Shown: positions 58,185 to 64,000 of the stretch, one piece after another
Position numbering within the stretch: the stretch's first letter is position 1
Layout: each line of letters opens with the position of its first letter
Origin: Spongilla lacustris
Lineage: Eukaryota > Porifera > Demospongiae > Spongillida > Spongillidae
Direction: 5' to 3'
Length of the DNA: 64,000 nucleotides
Assembly: GCA_949361645.1 (NCBI GenBank)
Contig: OX442435.1
Span: 4,884,220 to 4,948,219, forward strand
Program-made: the position numbers and the translations under genes
Notes under the pieces: model-generated
What the model was told of the DNA's origin: nothing
The model's input: the letters and a program-made list of their open reading frames with translations, nothing else
Database searches by the model: none

Positions 58185-58403
58185 AATAACATATCACGTG
58201 ACCTCCAGAATGTATCCAGTGGCAGGGGCAAAATCGACGATAGCTTTAGTTCGGAAGGATTTTATGTAACAGCGATTGCTATTCCTAACTTTCCTGCCAT
58301 GCAGACATACAATTAACGTATTACAAGACAATAACAATAATATATTTTAATAAATTAATTAGCTGTTTTAATAACTTGATAAATCTCTAAAGTACCTAGT
58401 GAG

Positions 58404-58409
58404 TTTAAT
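58404..58409 (-). terminator. Poly(A) signal ATTAAA
   Basis: Minus-strand ATTAAA about 130 bases after the stop codon of the three-exon gene. It is the common variant of AATAAA. No cleavage site can be fixed from sequence. Confidence 0.4.
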
Positions 58410-58538
58410 GGTGCAATCAGATTTTTAAAATCTCAATTGTAAGCCGAGTTATGCATTGACATGGCACGCACATGTGCATATATACAGCATTGTATCTATA
58501 ATTATACGGCATATCATTGCCACAGTGATGCCCTCACT

Positions 58539-59251
58539 CTAGCACTGAAAGTCCCATCCAAATGGCCCATTCTGAAATGTGGATTCCATCCATACACAAA
58601 GGGTGTGTTGTTCTGGAGCATTGACCCAGTCCTCAGGTGCACTAGCGTCAATAGATGCAACGTTCCATATACGGGCCATCGCGTCAATGATTTGAAGTAG
58701 TCGAATCTCTTCGACTACGCATAACACATCGATGACTTCGGTACAGTTGTAATTGGAGTATATATTCTGCGACAAGAACGTGGATTTTAAAAGACATATA
58801 GTATACTTGTACATGTTGCTTCGATTGTAAAATATATTATAATAGCGTGAATTTATTTTTAGCATGTACTGCATGCGCGGGTGCAAATTCATTAACATAT
58901 AAATTGTATATTCGTACATTTACGTATTTGCAGGCGAGTGCTCTCATTTGGTTCTTATTGGTAGTAGCATTACATTGTGCTTTGAAGCTCTGGCGAAGTA
59001 CGAAACAAGCAGTGTGAAACTGCGCCAAGCTAGAATCGTTGACAGAAAACTAACGCAGAAATTTTACGTCAATACAACTTAAAATGCAAAAAATCACTAA
59101 CCTTTTCCTCTAGAGTGCTGATAGCCCAATACTTCGCCACAAGATCGCCAATTATTGCGGAGAGGTTTGGCCGAGATTTGCTTTGTCCTCTCATGAATAA
59201 AAAGCATAGCATAACAGTGTGCATGTATGCGGTGACCGTTCTGGTAAACAT
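58539..59251 (-). CDS. Small cysteine-containing, possibly secreted protein, three exons
   Basis: The exons are 59251-59102, 59019-58924 and 58766-58539, with stop TAG. They join in phase 0 at both introns (82 and 157 bases), with donors GTTAGT and GTAAAT and acceptors GCGCAG and GTCGCAG. The product has 157 residues. It starts MFTRTVTAYMHTVMLCFLFM, a plausible signal peptide, then RGQSKSRPNLSAIIGDLVAK. The second exon carries three cysteines (HTAC, AQC, LAC). The third has four (NYNCTEV, VLCVV, TLCVW and a C-terminal FQC) plus one N-glycosylation site. A TATA box lies 30 bases upstream of the likely transcript start, and ATTAAA lies downstream. No family is recognised. Function unknown. The first ATG after the TATA box was chosen. 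Confidence 0.6.
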
Positions 59252-59280
59252 TTTTTTTCACTGCTCTTTAATGGACAAAC

Positions 59281-59290
59281 GCTTATATAC
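59281..59290 (-). promoter_or_regulatory. TATA box
   Basis: Minus-strand GTATATAAGC, 30-39 bases upstream of the start codon of the three-exon gene. This implies a very short 5' leader. Confidence 0.5.
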
Positions 59291-59400
59291 TTGTACCGTG
59301 CAGTAAAATTTGTACGGTTTCAAACTTTATTAGTTTGAATTCCAAGGTTGCTTTGTATAATTGCCTGTATGTTTGCTTAACCAATTCAAGGCATGAACAG

Positions 59401-59442
59401 TTTATTTATTTATTTATAACAGTATATTTATTTATTTATTTT
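59401..59442. repeat. (TTTA)n microsatellite
   Basis: Two runs of TTTATTTA separated by TAACAGTATA. Confidence 0.9.
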
Positions 59443-61193
59443 CAGGACATGCCATAAACTACTTTTTAATGTGCATGCATGTGCATGTGATATGCGTGCG
59501 TGCATGTCATGTGTGCAGGTTTACCTGTTTGTTGAGGATGGGACAACGCGGATATCAGCCGGATTGCATCGTATGCGTGCATGTAATTGTGCATGCTGTC
59601 TAAGCCGATGTCTACTGTCTCTTGTGCCGCATGCTCATAAGGAGGCCCATTGTCTCAATGGGAATCCTTGTATCAGCCAACATGTAGTCCTTTGATTTGC
59701 GGCATATTTGTTTCTTACATGCAGGGACGTAAGTTATGGCTCACTGCAAGTATGTATTAAAATTGGCTGTATAGTAGTATATAAGACCATAAGTTTTATA
59801 AGCCATACGTTTTACTGATGCCGGCATTAATATATTGCTTCCATATCTGACAGTGCCAATATACCATACAAGTGCCATATACATGGCAACGAACTAATCA
59901 GTGCCTGTGAAAGAATGAAATCACACACCAAAAATGGTTTGTTTTGACTACATTTTTACATGCGCAGCAGCTACCATGACAATAGAAGAATGTATTGAAA
60001 TCTAAGACTATACCCGTATATACATGCATGTATAGTGTTTACTCCTCGCCACGTAAAATCATCCATGGAGTTCAAGTTAGACTGCTTATAGCTTCCTAAG
60101 CGGTAATTGAAAGCTTTTCCACTAATCGGGCTAACTGACCTACTCTAATTGCTTGAAATCGGGTCGTAAAGCATACACATGTACACGCACTGATACGTGC
60201 GGGCATGCATGCAGGCTTGCATTCAAACGTTCACGAAAGTGCACGTGGTTATCTGCATGCATGACGCTATTAATTCAGTAGTTTCTTTTATTGAAGACGG
60301 CGAAGAATTAATATACATGGAAAAATAGCTTCTTATATACTTAGATTCCACGAGCGTGATATGACTCGAGAAATGAAATTACGTTTAAGAGTACACCTCC
60401 CTATGCGGTTACTCTTATAAGTCAACGACGTTGCATGTCATATTTTATCCCTAAACCAAGTTGAACACTGATGATGAGTATAGTACACCAACAATACAGC
60501 TTCCTACTGATATATATATATATATAGCAAGGCTAGCTAGTGCTCCGGCTCAAATCTCGCTCTTCCACTTTCAAATTAAATGGATGAGATGGAATGAGCC
60601 TCATATAAAGAAGCTCGAGTGGACATCAGCCAAGCACGCAATAGATGAAAAGCACTGATTCTATCATGGACGTCTTCTAATCAGTCCCGCGCGGATTGTT
60701 ATACGCAAAGCTTATACTTGCAACACACAAACCTTACAAAATGGACTTGTTTCGTGGCTACTGAATTGATACACGTACGTACATGTAAATGTATATAAGG
60801 CTTCTGAGGCATTGATTACAACATACCATTCTGTGGCATGCACAAATAACGAATTTTTATATAGCAGGGTGTAGACTGCATACTCCAGCTTGTCTCAGTG
60901 ATGGAGGAGAGTTCACTCTAAGATGGAGCTCCTAAAATAGCAATTAAAAATGAAATGGTCTATCACAGCAAATATAAAAGTGTGAAGGCCCCCTATTCTT
61001 TGGTGTGAACGCAGTACGCCAATAGACACACCAAATCAAGTGTGACCGTCACCCAAAAATCAGAAGGGGAAAGAGGGGTATGTATGTGGGAGGGTGTGTA
61101 CATTGTATGTGGGAGGGTGTATGAATATGGAGTGGTGTGATCTGTGTGTAGTCATGGTGGTTCTTAGATACTTGGTAAGGATGTGTTCAGGGT
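59443..61193. other. No gene recognised
   Basis: About 1.75 kb of AT-rich sequence with many GCATGCA words. No exon or element boundary could be supported. A (TA)n run lies at 60508-60527. Confidence 0.4.
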
Positions 61194-61207
61194 TGCCGAA
61201 GGCCAGT

Positions 61208-61820
61208 CCGGCCTGCCAGGTCGGCCTGCCAGGCCGGCCTTCCAGGCCGGACATACCGTGACCTGACAGGCCGGCAGGCCGGTTATGATTGTAAATTATT
61301 AATTCATTTTGCGATGTCTATAGCTATATATAGCAATTATTATAGTTATTACAATCAGCTGGTAATGGTTACAATTTACAAATCACAGATACAGAAACTG
61401 AGTCTGAGATACATACATGTAACATGCAGTGATGCAAACAGCATGCACGCTTGCTTCAGCATGACACACGCCTCCAAACGTTGAGGGAGGAGGTTCCATC
61501 TCTGGCGCTGTTGAATCAGCTTAGCTCGAGAAAACACCCGCTCAGATGGAGCTGAAGAAGCAGGAATAGCTAAATACTTCCTGGCAAGCTTTACAATTGT
61601 GGGGAATTGCCCATCGTGCATTTTCCACCACGCTAGAGGGTCAATAGGGGAATTTGCATCTATGATTCGGGCCTCAGGAACAAGCAGCCATTCATCATAC
61701 TCCCCCTGAACTGCGGCTCTCTTTAATAAATTGTTTAATAATATCATAATGTTTTGTGGTTAGCCATGAATTTTTTATAAATTGTTTAATAACATCAATT
61801 TATCCGACCTGGCAGGCCGG
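61208..61820 (-). mobile_element. Short hAT-derived element with GGCCTGCCAGG termini
   Basis: CCGGCCTGCCAGGTCGG (61208-61224) and CCGACCTGGCAGGCCGG (61804-61820) are perfect inverted copies. The left side has several additional iterations of GGCCTGCCAGGCCGG up to 61285. The body carries only the 3' end of a transposase gene. Confidence 0.65.
61376..61747 (-). pseudogene. hAT dimerisation domain fragment (ZBED-like)
   Basis: The minus-strand frame reads DANSPIDPLAWWKMHDGQFP, then LARKYLAIPASSAPSERVFS and RAKLIQQRQRWNLLPQRLEA. This is the classical C-terminal hAT dimerisation domain (PLxWW..; LAxKYLxIPASSAPSERVFS). The rest of a transposase of about 600 residues is absent upstream, where the frame starts within a TTTAATAAATTG repeat. 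It is an internal-deletion derivative. A host-domesticated gene is unlikely because no BED finger or core is present. Confidence 0.8.
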
Positions 61821-61834
61821 TGTCATAGGGTATA

Positions 61835-62010
61835 CGGTCCGGCCCAATTTTCGGTCCGGCGGACCGTATTCCCTAAGGGAATACGGTCCCCCCCGGACCC
61901 AACTCCCTAGGGAATACGGTCCCCCGGACCGAGTTCCCTGGTTGTACAAAACCAATTAACCGGACTCAATTCCCTAGGGAATTGAGTCCCCCCCCCGGAC
62001 CGTATTCCCT
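61835..62010. repeat. Iterated palindromes around ACGGTCC and TTCCCTAGGGAA
   Basis: ATTCCCTAGGGAATACGGTC, GGTCCGGCGGACC and GGGAATTGAGTCC alternate at least six times. Each motif is self-complementary or paired with a neighbour. The array starts directly after the hAT-derived element. Confidence 0.75.
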
Positions 62011-62039
62011 GGTTTTAAATACATGCATGTATATGTATA

Positions 62040-63560
62040 TTCCACCCCTTGCATTCACGTATAAGGGCTGGCACATATGGTTCGAAAAGCAAAAGCCAAT
62101 GATCGCAGGTCGTCAACTATATAAGCAGCTTCTGTAACAATTTCTTCAGTCTGTAACAATGAACTGTTTTCTTCGATCGGTCTGGGATGCTTATTCTATG
62201 ACTAATTTGCTATACAAATGTATATTTACATGTATATTTATATAAAGTTGTTACTATTTTTATATGTTCCCATTATGATTTGGTTCGAAAATGATCGCAT
62301 ACAGGTCGTCAACTATGCATGCAGCTTCTGTAGCAATTAACACTGTTTAATATTATCAAATTGTGTGAACACCAAGTGCAGAAAAAGTAGAATAAATTTA
62401 ATAAAAGATGAAAAGAAATAAATACATATAAAATATCATAATAGTCAAGTGAACATAAGAGAGATGAGGGTACTGGATAAATCTCAATTTCGTACCTGGA
62501 AAAAAGAAAACAAAACTAGTACACTTCAGCCATTATTGTTTAGAGAATGATGCATAAGTGTTTTTCAATCATGTGCATAATAAAAAGTGAATTTCACAGA
62601 CAAATAACGCTGCTCGTGTGCCCAGATATTTTCTGCAGAGGGGGAGGTAGGAAAAAGAAGTTGGATGAGAAGAGAAGTGAGAAGAGGTAAAGGGACACAT
62701 ATAGCTTTAAGCCGCATGCGGGCCCTCAACATTGGTCCTTAATTAGTAGTTAACTCGACCTGGCACACTCTTTAAGTGTGAGTGAATGCTTCCTCTATAC
62801 ACCTGTGTCTGGAGAAAAAGAAATGGGATGAGAGTCAAGAGACATGTTGATATTGAGTGTAATCAATTTCGTACCTAATTAAATCAGCCAAAATGTGAAT
62901 TTCACAGATAAATAAACTTGGCGGCATCAATTAATATTGCTTGTGTCTCAGGTGTCTTTTTAGTCTTGAGTGTCACTGTGTATTAGACACATGGCATTAG
63001 CAAGATAGCTACTTTTTGCTGTATATGCATGATTAAAGCCATGCTTAAGGATTACAATAAAACTGAATAACTAACTGTTTTAGTGGTGTTGTATGGGCTG
63101 GATGTCTTTCTATAGGTTTGATCGAAAATTTACATAATTATCTTGTAGGTACAGCATCTCTTTGTAATATCCTCACATGTCTTTAAGCCGTCTGGCTTAT
63201 GTTTGTGTGCATGTAAAAAGACGTGCCTAGCTATAGATATATGTCATCTGAGGGTAAGTGCAAACAAACATGACACACTCACCTTAAATAGATTGATTCC
63301 CTCCGGTGGAAACACACAGATGACAATCCTTGTCTTACAGGTGCATGTACATACAGGTGTATGTCATCTGAGGGTGCGTGCAAACACACTGACCTTAAAA
63401 TTTCCTACCTATGAGAACACATGATCTCCAATAATCTACACCCTATAAGAATGTAATACATATACATCATCTGAGAGTAAGTGTAAACACACATGACACA
63501 TTGACTTTAAATTAACACACTGATTCTCTCCAATAGAAACACATTGTCACAGTCTTCCTC
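62040..63560. repeat. Degenerate long-period repeats
   Basis: Three old repeat pairs are visible. AGGTCGTCAACTAT..GCAGCTTCTGTA occurs at 62107 and 62304. TCAATTTCGTACCT..GTGAATTTCACAGA occurs at 62484-62600 and 62864-62910. GTCATCTGAGGGTAAGTGCA..ACACACT..CCTTAAA occurs at 63243, 63363 and 63466. No coding signal. Confidence 0.6.
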
Positions 63561-64000
63561 CGAGAGTTGTGCATCAATAAGAATGCACCTTTGAAACACA
63601 CTGAAAGAACAGTTTTTCAACCTCCCCCTATTACTAGTACCCATACTAGAGCCCACTAGAAACTTAGACTGCTAGAAAACACAGCAATGGGGAGTTATCG
63701 CCAAATCTAAGTGACCAACACACTCGTATTCACCGTAGTCTGTTCGTTGATTGTGAAGTTAGGAAGGAGCGTTATTATAGGAATGGACCAAACTGACTAG
63801 ATACCGGTGGTAAAGAACTAAAATTCACTGCAAATAGCAATGTATTCTTACCTAAACCTGTGATATACTGCTACGAATCGTCGATATCAATCCTCACGCC
63901 GCGCCAGTATAGCAATATCAACTTACTCGCTTCTCTTTCCATGGACTATGTATAGAATTGCTCAATAACTCTTATGCCCATACCATAGCAATGCTTCTAT
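63561..64000. other. No gene recognised
   Basis: Mixed sequence to the window end. No splice-supported frame or repeat identified. Confidence 0.35.

Noticed and set aside
59471..59695. Cys-rich 74-codon frame as a small secreted protein
   Set aside because: The cysteines come from repeated TGCATG words. No signal peptide or promoter is visible.

Overview
The window is eukaryotic and most probably comes from an early-branching marine invertebrate. A demosponge is my best guess, but this is inference. The base composition is AT-rich, introns are short (tens to about 160 bases), TACATGTA words recur, and there are long (CA)n and poly-G/poly-C tracts. The DNA is dense with transposon families typical of invertebrates: hAT, piggyBac-like, Harbinger-like, Ginger-like, Ty3/Gypsy and non-LTR elements. 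I see no operons, CRISPR arrays, tRNA or rRNA genes.

Four host-type genes can be supported. (1) 4996-5823 (+): the 3' part of an extracellular, Ig-like protein gene, with phase-1 micro-exons and a C-terminal hydrophobic tail. (2) 39577-40701 (-): a single-exon, multi-pass membrane protein. (3) 45542-48660 (-): a four-exon FKBP-type prolyl isomerase with an altered active site and a possible U12-type intron. (4) 58539-59251 (-): a three-exon gene for a small cysteine-containing, possibly secreted protein, with a TATA box and a poly(A) signal. Two weaker coding candidates lie at 3488-3697 and 28154-28435.

The rest is mostly nested repeats. 1-2953 and 20110-23329 are two copies of one composite repeat, a non-LTR reverse transcriptase/endonuclease fragment fused to a Gypsy pol fragment. 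3895-4900 and 6572-8886 are a second duplicated pair; the later copy carries a piggyBac-like insertion. 9939-11230 and 29704-33140 are a third pair; the later copy carries a 2.5 kb TIR element. 13170-15437 and 16081-19079 are hAT transposons, the second inside a Harbinger-like element. 25030-26965 is a 63-base minisatellite. 36606-38460 and 52186-54000 are remnants of a Ginger-like, integrase-encoding element.

The most unusual signal is a family of three giant palindromes at 23330-24967, 34096-35834 and 50459-52185 (1638, 1739 and about 1727 bases). Each is flanked by TA or a degraded TA, has CAGTGG-type ends and an E-box-like GTCAC(G/A)TGAC sub-terminal site, and carries in each arm the inward-facing 5' part of one related short reading frame. 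They look like head-to-head duplicated 5' ends of an unidentified transposon family that spread as foldback elements. One has landed inside another palindrome-bearing transposon (33196-36062).
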